From contig CALUTM010000017.1 of assembly GCA_944323705.1 (NCBI GenBank), positions 1 to 35,193 on the forward strand: 35,193 nt of DNA, written 5' to 3'. The notes below the pieces were generated by a model. It was not told the DNA's origin and ran no database searches. It worked only from the letters and a program-made list of their open reading frames with translations. The translations under genes and the position numbers were made by a program. This stretch comes from Candidatus Gastranaerophilales bacterium. Its GTDB lineage: Bacteria; Cyanobacteriota; Vampirovibrionia; Gastranaerophilales; Gastranaerophilaceae. Positions 7,128 to 15,120 of the stretch are shown in pieces (position 1 is the first letter of the stretch; each line of letters opens with the position of its first letter).

Positions 7128-8873
7128 ATGAAAATGTCAAAATTGTTTGTTCAGACTTTAAGAGAATTTCCGTCGGATGCGGAGGTTGTTTCTCATAAAA
7201 TGCTTGTAAGGGCAGGTTTTATAAGAAAACTTACGAGCGGTGTATATAATTATCTTCCTCTGATGTGGAGAGTGTTAAAGAAGATAGAAAATATTGTTCG
7301 TGAAGAAATGGATTCTGCGGGTGCTCAGGAACTTCTTATGCCGTTTGTTCAACCGAAGGAATTATGGGAAGAGTCGGGCAGATGGGAGGTTTACGGTAAA
7401 GAATTGATGCGTTTGAGAGACAGGCATGACCGTGAAATGTGCTTGGGACCTACTCACGAAGAAATTATTACATCAATTGCCCGTGACGGCTTGAAATCTT
7501 ATAAACAATTACCCGTGAATTTATACCAAATCCAATCAAAATTCCGTGATGAAGTGAGACCACGTTTCGGGCTTTTGAGAGGGCGTGAATTTATAATGAA
7601 GGATGCATACAGCTTTGATACAACACAGGAGGGGTTGGAAAAAGAGTATGAAAATATGGCGAAAGCTTATACCCGTATCTTTAAACGGTGCGGGCTTAAT
7701 ACAAAAATGGTTCAGTCGGATTCCGGTGCAATAGGCGGAAGCGTAAGCCATGAATTTATGGTAATAACCGACACCGATGCGGGCGAAAATGATGTTTTTT
7801 ACTGCGATTCCTGTGATTATGCGGCAAATTCCAACCATGCCGTGTCAAATCTTCCTGAGGCTCAAATCTCGGGTGATTATACCAAAGCGGAAATTGCGGA
7901 AACGCCCGGTACCCATTCAATCGAAGAACTGTGTGCTTTTTTGAATATTCCTGCAAGTTTAATCGTAAAATCACTTGTTTACATTGTTGACAAAGCTCCT
8001 GTGATAGCTTTAATTCGCGGTGACAAGCAGGTGGAAGAAACGAAACTTATGAATGCACTTGCGGGAAACGAAGTAAGAATTGCGACAGCGGGCGAAATAG
8101 AAGAAATGATGCAGGAAAACGGCTTTGATGCCGAAAAAGGGTTTATCGGACCGCAAGGGTTGAAGAAGTATGGTGAATATGAAGTAAGATTTGTAGCCGA
8201 CGAAACAGTTAAGGACATGAAGAATTTTGTCATTGGTGTTAATCTGAAAGACAAGCACGGTATTGGCTATAACTGGGGTAAGGAACTTCAACTTCCCGAA
8301 ACGGTTGCGGACATAAGACTCGTTGAAGCGGGTGAGCTCTGTCCTAAATGCGGAAAACCGCTCAAGGTAACACGAGGAATAGAGGTTGGTAATATTTTCC
8401 AATTGGGAACAAAGTATTCTAAACCGATGAATGCGGTTTTTACCGATATAGACGGAAAAGCAAAACCTTATATTATGGGATGTTACGGAATAGGTATTTC
8501 AAGAACCGCGGCGGCAGCTGTAGAGGCTCATAATGATGAGCATGGTATCAAGTGGCCGCTTGCGATTGCTCCTTATCATGCCGTAGTAATCCCCGTCAGC
8601 ACAAAAGATGAACTTCAAATGAAAGTCGCGGAGGATATATATACAACACTTCAAAAACACGGAGTCGAAGTAGTGCTGGATGACAGGGACGAACGTGCCG
8701 GAGTAAAATTTAAAGATGCCGATTTAATCGGATTTCCGTACAGGATAACTGTCGGAAGGGGAATTAATGACGGTCTGGTTGAGTTTAAAATAAGAGAAAC
8801 AGAAGAAATTATGGAAATAAAACCGGAAGATGCGGCAGAAATTGTCGTTAGTGCGGTGCATAATATTAAATAA
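7128..8873 (+). CDS. proS: Prolyl-tRNA synthetase (bacterial type, with editing domain)
   Basis: A 581-residue class II aminoacyl-tRNA synthetase charging tRNA-Pro. The class II core is clear: LTSGVYNYLPLM near residue 35, GPTHEE at 107-112, motif 2 FRDEVRPRFGLLRGREF (139-155) followed by MKDAYSF, and motif 3 CYGIGISR from about 452. A roughly 180-residue editing insertion sits between motifs 2 and 3, with YCDSCDYAAN before it and a KSLVYIVD...RGDKQVEETKL segment inside. The C-terminal anticodon-binding domain includes VEVVLDDRDERAGVKFKDADLIG. Length is typical for the bacterial form. AAGGGG precedes the ATG, and dnaB follows 11 bp after the stop. Confidence 0.97.
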   Translation: MKMSKLFVQTLREFPSDAEVVSHKMLVRAGFIRKLTSGVYNYLPLMWRVLKKIENIVREEMDSAGAQELLMPFVQPKELWEESGRWEVYGKELMRLRDRHDREMCLGPTHEEIITSIARDGLKSYKQLPVNLYQIQSKFRDEVRPRFGLLRGREFIMKDAYSFDTTQEGLEKEYENMAKAYTRIFKRCGLNTKMVQSDSGAIGGSVSHEFMVITDTDAGENDVFYCDSCDYAANSNHAVSNLPEAQISGDYTKAEIAETPGTHSIEELCAFLNIPASLIVKSLVYIVDKAPVIALIRGDKQVEETKLMNALAGNEVRIATAGEIEEMMQENGFDAEKGFIGPQGLKKYGEYEVRFVADETVKDMKNFVIGVNLKDKHGIGYNWGKELQLPETVADIRLVEAGELCPKCGKPLKVTRGIEVGNIFQLGTKYSKPMNAVFTDIDGKAKPYIMGCYGIGISRTAAAAVEAHNDEHGIKWPLAIAPYHAVVIPVSTKDELQMKVAEDIYTTLQKHGVEVVLDDRDERAGVKFKDADLIGFPYRITVGRGINDGLVEFKIRETEEIMEIKPEDAAEIVVSAVHNIK

Positions 8874-8884
8874 CGGAGAAATGA

Positions 8885-10273
8885 ATGACGGCTTCATATA
8901 CAAGTAAAAAGAAACAAGATGATTTATCACGGCTCATGCCTCAAAATATTGATGCGGAGGAGGCTATTCTCGGTGCAATTTTGGTTAATCCGTCCTGCAT
9001 GAATAAAGTTGTAGAGATTTTAAAGCCGGAATCATTTTATAAACCTGCCCACAGGTATGTTTATGAAGCAATACTTCAGCTTTATAACGGCGGGGAAGGC
9101 AAAATAGACATTGTTTCTGTCTCCGATCTTCTTAATATTAACCAAAAACTCGAACTTGTAGGCGGGCGTGCTTTTATTAACGATTTGAGCTATAAGACGA
9201 TTACTACGGCAAATGTAGAGTATTACGCAAAAATTGTTCAGGAAAAAGCGATTAAACGCTCTCTGATTAGTGCAGGCTCGGAAATAGTTTCGTCGGGATA
9301 TGACTTAAACCCTGTAGAAGAATCGTTGGAGCTTGCCGAAAAGTTGATTTTTGATATTGCTTCCCGAAAAGCATCAAAAGCTCTCTCTCCGATAAGAGAT
9401 TTGGTCTACGATACTTATGAAAAGATAGAAGAACGTTACAATAACAAAGGTACTTTGACAGGGGTTCCGACAGATTTTTACGATTTGGATACCTTAACAA
9501 ACGGGCTCCAAAAGTCCGATTTAATAATACTAGCGGCACGTCCCGCCATGGGGAAAACCGCGTTTGCACTAAATATTGCCCAAAATGTTGCCCTGAGGGC
9601 AAATGTTCCGGTCGCTATTTTTTCTCTTGAAATGTCAAAAGAACAGCTCGTGCAACGTCTTTTGTGCTCCGAAGCAGAGGTGGATACCCAGAGGTTAAAA
9701 ACAGGAAACATGCAGGCAAAGGATTGGGAAAAGCTTGCAAATGCAATGAATAATATTTCGGAAGCTCCGATATATATTGATGACACCGCCGGATGTACGA
9801 TAACAGATCTTAGAGCAAAGTGCAGAAGGCTTGCGATGGCAGAGAAAAATCTCGGGCTGATTGTTATAGACTATCTCCAGTTGATAGAAGGCTCGGGCAG
9901 AGAAGATAGGATGCAGCAAATATCAAGTATTTCAAGAGGGCTGAAAATCCTTGCAAAAGAATTAAACGTACCTATTATGGCACTTTCGCAATTATCACGT
10001 GCTGTAGAAGGCAGAACCGATAAACGTCCTATGCTTTCTGACTTGAGAGAGTCAGGTTCAATCGAGCAAGATGCTGATATTGTTATGTTTATATACAGAG
10101 ACGAGTATTACAAAGGTGCGGACGATGATGAAATGGCGGAAAAAGCCGCCAACAAGGGAGAAGCTGAAATAATAGTTGCAAAACACAGAAACGGACCTGT
10201 CGGGACTGTTAAGTTGTTATTCCAGGGCAGTATTACCAAGTTTAAAAACCGTTTAAAGACTGACGCGTTTTAG
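8885..10273 (+). CDS. dnaB: Replicative DNA helicase DnaB
   Basis: A 462-residue hexameric helicase that unwinds DNA at the replication fork. The N-terminal DnaB domain begins PQNIDAEEAILGAIL. The RecA-like domain has Walker A ARPAMGKTA (about 218-226), the H2-type segment FSLEMSKEQL, Walker B LIVIDYLQL (about 325), and MALSQLSRAVEGR...LSDLRESGSIEQDAD near the C-terminus. Length is normal and no intein is present. The ATG at 8885 is preceded by GGAG with 6-nt spacing; a second ATG at 8881 is out of frame. It lies between proS and mntP in a compact same-strand cluster. Confidence 0.97.
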   Translation: MTASYTSKKKQDDLSRLMPQNIDAEEAILGAILVNPSCMNKVVEILKPESFYKPAHRYVYEAILQLYNGGEGKIDIVSVSDLLNINQKLELVGGRAFINDLSYKTITTANVEYYAKIVQEKAIKRSLISAGSEIVSSGYDLNPVEESLELAEKLIFDIASRKASKALSPIRDLVYDTYEKIEERYNNKGTLTGVPTDFYDLDTLTNGLQKSDLIILAARPAMGKTAFALNIAQNVALRANVPVAIFSLEMSKEQLVQRLLCSEAEVDTQRLKTGNMQAKDWEKLANAMNNISEAPIYIDDTAGCTITDLRAKCRRLAMAEKNLGLIVIDYLQLIEGSGREDRMQQISSISRGLKILAKELNVPIMALSQLSRAVEGRTDKRPMLSDLRESGSIEQDADIVMFIYRDEYYKGADDDEMAEKAANKGEAEIIVAKHRNGPVGTVKLLFQGSITKFKNRLKTDAF

Positions 10274-10284
10274 AGGGTTGAAAA

Positions 10285-10824
10285 ATGTCATATTCGGCAA
10301 TATTTTTACTATCGTTGGCTCTTTCCATTGATGCGTGTGTTGTCTCTTTTACTTACGGATTGACGTTTAATTCCAACAGGATGAAAAATGCCCTGAGTCT
10401 GGCTCTATGTACGGGATTCTTTCAGGGAATTATGCCCGCAATCGGATATTTTCTGACAGGGTTTGTAAGAAATTTTGTCTCTCCATATTCAAATTTTATT
10501 GTTTTTGTGATTTTTACCTATCTCGGCATAAAATTTATTCTGGAAGCTTTTGATAAGAAAAAGGAAAAAAAGTTGTGTATTGACGCGAAATGCTTGATTC
10601 TTGCGGGAATTGCAACAAGTATAGATGCCTTTTCTGCGGGAATTACACTTTCGTTGTACGGAAATCATATACTAAAGCCCGCTTTATTGATAGCTGCGGT
10701 TACATTTGTTAACTCTCTTTTAGGATTTATTCTTGGCGGGAAACTGAAAATTTTTCCGTCCAAAGGGTTGGAGATTACGGCGGGTGTGATTTTGGTGCTG
10801 CTTGGAGTAAAGGCATTGTTTTAG
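10285..10824 (+). CDS. mntP: MntP-type manganese efflux pump
   Basis: A 179-residue, six-helix membrane protein of the MntP (DUF204) family, which exports Mn2+ from the cytoplasm. The two repeated acidic helices that define the family are visible: SLALSIDACVVSFTYG near residue 10 and GIATSIDAFSAGITLS near residue 110. A short charged loop (DKKKEKK) separates the halves. It begins 12 bp after dnaB with a GAGGG site and is followed by a strong hairpin terminator, so proS-dnaB-mntP probably form one transcript. No Mn riboswitch is seen ahead of it, which fits read-through expression. Confidence 0.9.
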   Translation: MSYSAIFLLSLALSIDACVVSFTYGLTFNSNRMKNALSLALCTGFFQGIMPAIGYFLTGFVRNFVSPYSNFIVFVIFTYLGIKFILEAFDKKKEKKLCIDAKCLILAGIATSIDAFSAGITLSLYGNHILKPALLIAAVTFVNSLLGFILGGKLKIFPSKGLEITAGVILVLLGVKALF

Positions 10825-10874
10825 GCGGAAAAGCATAAATTCTCTTTCCGGGAAGCCGAAGTTTAAGTGTAAAA

Positions 10875-10899
10875 AAAGACCCGCAAAAAGCGGGTCTTT
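10875..10899. terminator. Bidirectional terminator between mntP and tRNA-Leu
   Basis: A 10-bp perfect stem AAAGACCCGC/GCGGGTCTTT encloses a 5-A loop. On the minus strand the stem runs into TTTT, ending tRNA-Leu transcription 7 bp after its 3' end. On the plus strand the trailing TTTAAAACTT is weaker but can end the proS-dnaB-mntP transcript. Confidence 0.85.
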
Positions 10900-10905
10900 A
10901 AAACT

Positions 10906-10992
10906 TGCTCCAGGCCAGACTTGAACTGGCACCGAGGGAGAACCCCGATTGGATTTTAAGTCCAACGCGTCTACCGATTCCGCCACTGGAGC
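10906..10992 (-). tRNA. tRNA-Leu (UAA anticodon)
   Basis: An 87-nt tRNA with acceptor GCTCCAG/CTGGAGC and discriminator A. Anticodon stem TTGGA/TCCAA encloses loop CTTAAAA, giving anticodon TAA. A long variable arm (CGGGGTTCTCCCTCG), typical of leucine tRNAs, precedes the T-arm with GTTCAAGTC. The 3' CCA is not encoded (the discriminator is followed by AGT). Confidence 0.95.
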
Positions 10993-11024
10993 GAACATTT
11001 TATTAAGTTTTCAATTACTCTCCT

Positions 11025-11109
11025 GCGGACTCGGTAGACCCGCGTCTACCTCCCCTCTCCTCGGACGTGACATTTAGTCACCTCCTCGTCGGCAGAGTGC
11101 CACTGGAGC
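11025..11109 (-). repeat. tRNA-Leu-derived structured element upstream of tRNA-Leu
   Basis: On the minus strand, position 11109 starts an 11-nt copy of the tRNA-Leu 5' end (GCTCCAGTGGC) with a similar upstream flank. It lies 117 bp before the real tRNA start. A GC-rich foldable stretch follows, with perfect hairpins GTGAC/GTCAC and GGTAGAC/GTCTACC. Plus-strand 11025-11044 reads GCGGACTCGGTAGACCCGCG, an inverted near-copy of the tRNA-Leu D-arm. This is the same layout as the elements at 1-182. The rest of the gap (11110-11191) shows nothing else. Confidence 0.6.
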
Positions 11110-11191
11110 GAATGTTTTTATTTTTCAACGTTGTTGCTATTCCAAGCCCGCAACAAACCTAATAATAATATAAACATCTTTTGAAGTCAAT

Positions 11192-11220
11192 TAAAAAGGG
11201 AAGACCATATTCGTCTCCCC
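11192..11220 (-). terminator. Terminator of the YtxH/DUF948 gene cluster
   Basis: On the minus strand GGGGAGAC/GTCTTCCC (8 bp with one G-T pair, 7-nt loop) is followed by TTTTTAATT. It lies about 24 bp after the stop codon of the last gene of the cluster. Confidence 0.8.
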
Positions 11221-11243
11221 CTATCTGAATGAATTTTGATATT

Positions 11244-11513
11244 CTATCCTTCAGGCTGTTCTTTCTGTTTATTTAAAAGCTCTTGAATTCTGTCCATAAT
11301 TTCTTCGCTTTTTTCTTGAACATCAGAAACGATATTATCTGCCCTTTTCTGAATATCTTTAACGGCATCATCGGTTCTCTTTGCAACATCAGAAGCCATA
11401 TCTCCAAGCATTTCTCTTGTTTCTGCACCCGATTGCGGAGCTAACAGAATTCCCGCAATTGCCCCGATGGCTGCTCCTATTGCAAAACCCGATAAAAATT
11501 TTGTTACTGACAT
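11244..11513 (-). CDS. YtxH domain-containing small membrane protein
   Basis: An 89-residue protein with an N-terminal glycine/alanine-rich membrane segment. The signature SGFAIGAAIGAIAGILLAPQ followed by SGAETREML defines YtxH-type proteins. The remaining 55 residues are a charged amphipathic helix (DMASDVAKRTDDAVKDI...). I choose the ATG at 11513 because AAGGAG lies 7 bp upstream; an in-frame start at 11546 adds a basic peptide with no ribosome-binding site. YtxH proteins are linked to general stress in Bacillus, but no biochemical role is established. It is the last gene of a four-gene minus-strand run and has a terminator. Confidence 0.85.
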   Translation of the reverse strand: MSVTKFLSGFAIGAAIGAIAGILLAPQSGAETREMLGDMASDVAKRTDDAVKDIQKRADNIVSDVQEKSEEIMDRIQELLNKQKEQPEG

Positions 11514-11574
11514 ATTATTTCTCCTTCTTTTGTAGTTTAACCGCATTTATAATTTTTTATATTGCCGCAACGGT

Positions 11575-11943
11575 TTACTTCTTTTTGCTAAATATTTTAA
11601 AAGCCGAGCACAAACCGCTGAAAAACCCTTTGGCGACAGAACCCGTAAGACTCGTAACCTTTGCCAATATATTAAGTGGAGAATTTTTTATTGCATCCTT
11701 TATCTTATTGACGCTTTCGTCTGCTTTAATAATGATTCCGCTTACTATTTCCACTGATTTATTTATATTCTGAAGTGTAGGCGTAAGTTCGGTCTTTACT
11801 ATAGTGGTTGTTTCATTAATGTTCTTGGTTAACTTCGATAAATCGAATAAAACCTTGATGAGCATTGCTCCGACAAGTATCACAATGACGCCGGTTGCGT
11901 ATGCCAAAAAGGTCAAGCTTTGATATAGTTGTGCTGTTTCCAT
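11575..11943 (-). CDS. DUF948-like membrane protein
   Basis: A 122-residue protein with one N-terminal membrane helix (residues about 12-33, TFLAYATGVIVILVGAMLI). A long predicted coiled coil follows (LSKLTKNINETTTIVKTELTPTLQNINKSVE in segments), then a hydrophobic C-terminal patch and a Lys-rich end (FSKKK). This layout matches DUF948 proteins, often encoded beside YtxH genes as here. A role in envelope organisation or stress is plausible but unproven. It lies between two YtxH genes on the same strand; its ribosome-binding site is weak. Confidence 0.7.
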   Translation of the reverse strand: METAQLYQSLTFLAYATGVIVILVGAMLIKVLFDLSKLTKNINETTTIVKTELTPTLQNINKSVEIVSGIIIKADESVNKIKDAIKNSPLNILAKVTSLTGSVAKGFFSGLCSAFKIFSKKK

Positions 11944-11974
11944 GATTTACTTTCTTTCTTGTACTTTTTAAAAT

Positions 11975-12289
11975 CTAATTAAAATCATAATCTGAGATTT
12001 CTTCAAGCTCTTTTGCTTTTCTCATTTTTTTTGATTTAAGCATATTACCAAATTTTTTATACTGTTTTTCAAGCTTGTATTTGATAAGGTCAATAGAGTC
12101 CATTGCCTGTTTTTTCGCTTCATTCACCGCCGGAGAGTGCTTTTCTGCCAAATCACATACGGTCTCTTTTATTTTTTCTCTCATCTCTGAGCCCGGACGC
12201 GGTGCGTATAGAATCCCTGCAATAATTCCACCGACTACACCTGCAAGAAGACCTACGCCAAATCCGATTGATGATTTATCTTTACTCAT
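11975..12289 (-). CDS. YtxH domain-containing protein, second copy
   Basis: A 104-residue YtxH protein. The membrane segment GFGVGLLAGVVGGIIAGILY is followed by the family signature APRPGSEMREKIKE, then a basic amphipathic tail (YKLEKQYKKFGNML, KSKKMRKAKELEE). A GAGG ribosome-binding site precedes the ATG. It is paralogous to the YtxH gene at 11244, with the same APxxGxExRE core but a longer, more basic tail. The two flank a DUF948-like gene, so the three probably work at the same membrane site. Confidence 0.85.
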   Translation of the reverse strand: MSKDKSSIGFGVGLLAGVVGGIIAGILYAPRPGSEMREKIKETVCDLAEKHSPAVNEAKKQAMDSIDLIKYKLEKQYKKFGNMLKSKKMRKAKELEEISDYDFN

Positions 12290-12322
12290 AAAATACCTCT
12301 TTCTTATATTTGTGCCTAATTA

Positions 12323-12694
12323 TTATATCACATTTTGGATAAGGGATAAACCCTGCCATGCAGCTTTTATGAATTTAGATTTTCTGAGTTTTTTGATTAC
12401 CTTTATATTTATACTCCAAAATAAAAATCCTGCTATTAGACTTTTGATTTGATTTAGGATAATTTTATTTCTAATCTGTCTGAATTTTTCTACCCAATCG
12501 GGGGTAAGTTCTAATATTTGGGCGGATATTTTTTCTATAAGCGATAATATTGTTCTTATTTCGGGGTTTATCTTTTCAATATACGCATTCGCCCTGTTTA
12601 GAGTTCTGTCAAGCTTGAGCAAATTGGTAATTATCGCTGTAGTGATAATTAATTCGGCAATAAAAACTATGGTTATTAAAAATGTGAAAATCAT
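12323..12694 (-). CDS. Small membrane protein, unknown function, heads YtxH cluster
   Basis: A 123-residue protein. The N-terminal membrane helix (residues 2-25) is followed by a helical linker containing LDRTLNRANAYIEKINPEI, then a second hydrophobic segment near residue 85 (IKSLIAGFLFWSINI). A basic patch follows (KVIKKLRKSKFIKAAW). The linker resembles that of DUF948 proteins, but the similarity is loose. It is the first gene of the minus-strand cluster and is divergent from the murT-like gene, with an 82-bp gap. I see no strong ribosome-binding site. Confidence 0.65.
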   Translation of the reverse strand: MIFTFLITIVFIAELIITTAIITNLLKLDRTLNRANAYIEKINPEIRTILSLIEKISAQILELTPDWVEKFRQIRNKIILNQIKSLIAGFLFWSINIKVIKKLRKSKFIKAAWQGLSLIQNVI

Positions 12695-12710
12695 ACTTAT
12701 CCGTTTATAT

Positions 12711-12740
12711 TTGTATTATTATATGATTATATTTTATAAT
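12711..12740 (+). promoter_or_regulatory. Sigma-70-type promoter of the murT-pdxJ operon
   Basis: TTGTAT (12711-12716) and TATAAT (12735-12740) are 18 bp apart. The -10 lies 36 bp before the GTG start at 12777, leaving a short leader that contains GGAGG. Confidence 0.65.
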
Positions 12741-12776
12741 CTCTTAAAATAAAATACACTTGGAGGATTATTTCTT

Positions 12777-14078
12777 GTGAGGAAGATTAGGTTTTACTTT
12801 TCATTGTTTGCCGCAAAGACTTTATATGCTTTCTTGAAATTAACAAAGCTTTCTTCGGGCAGTTCAATTATCGGAAAGATTGTGCTTGCTCTCTGTCCCG
12901 ATTTTCTGAGCTATTGTAACGGGTATATCAAAACAAAAATAAATGTTACGGGAACAAACGGAAAGACGACAACTTCCGGGATAATTTCGCATATTATCAG
13001 GACTAATTCTTATTTGCCGATTAATAATGCTCTCGGAGCAAATATGCTTACAGGAGTTGTAAACGCCCTTGCTGTGAATTTAAATCCGTTCAGAACCGCG
13101 GATTTTTCTGTGATAGAGTCGGATGAAGCGTATTTATCAAAGATTTATGAAAAATTTGATGCCGATTATCTTGTAGTGACAAATCTGTTTCGGGATCAGC
13201 TTGACAGGTATGGTGAACTTGCTACGACACAAAAACTTATTCAAAGCGGTATTGATAAGAAACCAAATCTGAAATTGCTATTGAATGCCGATGACCCGCT
13301 TGTCTCAAGTCTGAAAGGCGAAAACAGAATTTTTTACGGAGTTGAAAGCATATACTATGCGGATGAAAGTTTGAGAGTAAAATCTTCGACGGAAGAGGTT
13401 TTTAACTGTCCTTGCGGAAAGCCTTTAAAGTACGAAAAGAAGTTTTTCGCTCAGCAGGGACATTACTATTGTGATTGCGGGTATAAAAGACCTGAACCAA
13501 AGTATAGTGCGGAAGTGACGCTTTATAAAGATTATTCCGTCTTAAAAATCAATGGTAAGGTTTATGAAGTACCGCTTGTAGGGCTTTTTAACGCTTATAA
13601 TGCACTTGCGGCGATTGCTTTATGTATGGAAATCGGAATGCCGAATATAGATTTGTCCTCTTTTTGCGTTGCATTCGGGAGAAGTGAAATTAAAAGTTTG
13701 AACGGCAAGAGGGTTCTTATTCAACTTATTAAAAACCCGATAGGAGCCAATGAGGTTTTAAAAACCGTTGATAAGGAGTCAAATATTCTTATCGTTATCA
13801 ATGATAATTATGCTGACGGCAGGGACGTGTCTTGGCTTTGGGATGCGGAATTTGAATTTTTGTGCGGTGCAGAAAAAGAGATTGTTGTATCAGGTACAAG
13901 AGCCGAGGATATGGCTTTAAGGCTTAAGTATGCGGGGGTTGAAAAAATTAAAATCATAAAAGATATAAAAAAAGCAGTTGAATATACGGGCAAAACGGCA
14001 GATAATAGTATTACAATATTGCCTACGTATACGGCTTTATTGAAGATTAATAAGATAAAAAATTTAAGGAGTGAATAA
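12777..14078 (+). CDS. murT: MurT-like Mur ligase (lipid II isoglutaminyl synthase subunit)
   Basis: A 433-residue Mur ligase-family protein. It has ATP loop TGTNGKTTT (58-66), a central domain with VIESDEAYL and TNLFRDQLDRYGE, and a Cys4 zinc ribbon (CxC at 211/213 and CxC at 232/234) characteristic of MurT. The C-terminal DUF1727 domain has LIKNPIGANEVLK and ADGRDVSWLWD. In Gram-positive bacteria MurT activates the D-Glu carboxylate of the lipid II stem peptide, and GatD supplies ammonia; Asp350 in DVSW is the likely counterpart of the Asp that completes the GatD site. No gatD is adjacent here. The start is GTG with GGAGG 10 bp upstream. The stop overlaps the pdxJ start by 1 nt. Confidence 0.85.
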   Translation: MRKIRFYFSLFAAKTLYAFLKLTKLSSGSSIIGKIVLALCPDFLSYCNGYIKTKINVTGTNGKTTTSGIISHIIRTNSYLPINNALGANMLTGVVNALAVNLNPFRTADFSVIESDEAYLSKIYEKFDADYLVVTNLFRDQLDRYGELATTQKLIQSGIDKKPNLKLLLNADDPLVSSLKGENRIFYGVESIYYADESLRVKSSTEEVFNCPCGKPLKYEKKFFAQQGHYYCDCGYKRPEPKYSAEVTLYKDYSVLKINGKVYEVPLVGLFNAYNALAAIALCMEIGMPNIDLSSFCVAFGRSEIKSLNGKRVLIQLIKNPIGANEVLKTVDKESNILIVINDNYADGRDVSWLWDAEFEFLCGAEKEIVVSGTRAEDMALRLKYAGVEKIKIIKDIKKAVEYTGKTADNSITILPTYTALLKINKIKNLRSE

Positions 14079-14788
14079 TGCTTTTAGGTGTAAATATAGA
14101 TCATGTTGCAACTCTCAGAAACGCACGAGGCGGTGTGGAGCCGGATGTTTTGACCGCTGCAAGGATATGCAAAGAATGTGCTGTGGCTTCAATTACAACT
14201 CATTTAAGAGAGGACAGGCGTCATATAAAGGATGAGGATGTAGAGGCAATTCGCATGCTGCCTCGTGTAAGGCTAAATTTGGAAATGGCTATGACAGAGG
14301 AAATGCAAAAAATTGCTTTGCACCTGAGACCGCATGCTGTGTGTATAGTACCTGAGAAAAGACAGGAAGTTACGACAGAGGGCGGACTTGATGTAGCAGG
14401 GCAGCTAAAATATGCGATAGAGTTTACGAAGCCTTTGATTGAAAAAAATATTGAGGTAAGCTTTTTTATCGACCCGGATGTGCACCAGATTTCTGCCGTC
14501 TCAAAGACGGGAGCACCATTTATTGAACTTCATACGGGGAGGTATTCGGAAGCATTCGGCACCATGGAAGAAGAAAGAGCATTTGAGGATTTGAAAGGGG
14601 CGGCAATTTTTGCTCAGAATTTCGGTCTGAAAGTTAATGCGGGGCATGGGTTAAATTATCATAATGTGAAAAGGATGCACGAAATTCCGAACCTGGTAGA
14701 GTTAAATATCGGGCATTCAATAATATCAAGAGCCGTGTTTGTTGGGCTGGAACAGGCGATTAAAGAAATGAAAGTTTTGGTGGAGTAA
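14078..14788 (+). CDS. pdxJ: Pyridoxine 5'-phosphate synthase
   Basis: A 236-residue TIM-barrel enzyme that condenses 3-amino-2-oxopropyl phosphate with 1-deoxyxylulose 5-phosphate, the last step of DXP-dependent vitamin B6 synthesis. Family hallmarks are GVNIDHVATLRNARGG at the start, ITTHLREDRRHIKDEDV near residue 40, RLNLEMAMTEEM, VPEKRQEVTTEGGLDV, SFFIDPD, and a phosphate-binding end GHGLNYHNV...ELNIGHSIISRAVF. Length is typical. It overlaps murT by one base (TAATG) and has AAGGAG upstream. Its presence implies the DXP route rather than the PdxS/PdxT route. Confidence 0.96.
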   Translation: MLLGVNIDHVATLRNARGGVEPDVLTAARICKECAVASITTHLREDRRHIKDEDVEAIRMLPRVRLNLEMAMTEEMQKIALHLRPHAVCIVPEKRQEVTTEGGLDVAGQLKYAIEFTKPLIEKNIEVSFFIDPDVHQISAVSKTGAPFIELHTGRYSEAFGTMEEERAFEDLKGAAIFAQNFGLKVNAGHGLNYHNVKRMHEIPNLVELNIGHSIISRAVFVGLEQAIKEMKVLVE

Positions 14789-14792
14789 GTTT

Positions 14793-15107
14793 ATGAAATC
14801 TAGAGAAGATGTTGTTAAGGAAATGCAATTGGTCGTCGAGCAAATGCGTCTGGACGATATAGAAGAAAATCCCGATTGCGAAAACGAATACTTTACTTGT
14901 GATGCCTGCGGAGGGGTAAAATCACTTGCAGGCTCTGTTCAGTACGGAAACTACAGGCTCTGTAATGATTGCGTTTTATATGCGGAAGTCGGATTTGAAC
15001 TCGGACAGATTAAAGATATTGAAGAACTTATTGACGCAATGGAAGATAAAAGGCTTGAGGCTGATTGCGAATATATTAAGCAGGAAGAAAAGAAATTACG
15101 GAATTAG
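14793..15107 (+). CDS. Small CxxC...CxxC zinc-ribbon-like protein
   Basis: A 104-residue acidic protein. Two cysteine pairs, TCDACGG near residue 36 and RLCNDCV near residue 57, are 17 residues apart and probably bind one zinc ion in a ribbon or treble-clef fold. N- and C-terminal helices are rich in Glu/Lys (MKSREDVVKEMQLVVEQM; DAMEDKRLEAD). It starts 4 bp after pdxJ with GGAG overlapping the pdxJ end, so it is in the same operon. I do not recognise the family. The acidic composition argues against simple DNA binding; protein-protein contact is equally possible. Confidence 0.75.
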   Translation: MKSREDVVKEMQLVVEQMRLDDIEENPDCENEYFTCDACGGVKSLAGSVQYGNYRLCNDCVLYAEVGFELGQIKDIEELIDAMEDKRLEADCEYIKQEEKKLRN

Positions 15108-15120
15108 AAAGGTTTGTAAA

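Noticed and set aside
7536-8402. Antisense frames within proS
   Set aside because: They are fully inside a strongly conserved synthetase gene. No ribosome-binding sites or family motifs.
10720-10998. A 92-residue minus-strand frame across tRNA-Leu
   Set aside because: It runs through the tRNA and the terminator, and is antisense to the mntP end.
14926-15120. N-terminal extension of the orphan at 15121
   Set aside because: It would overlap most of the zinc-ribbon gene in another frame. A ribosome-binding site and tag-like N-terminus support the start at 15121.
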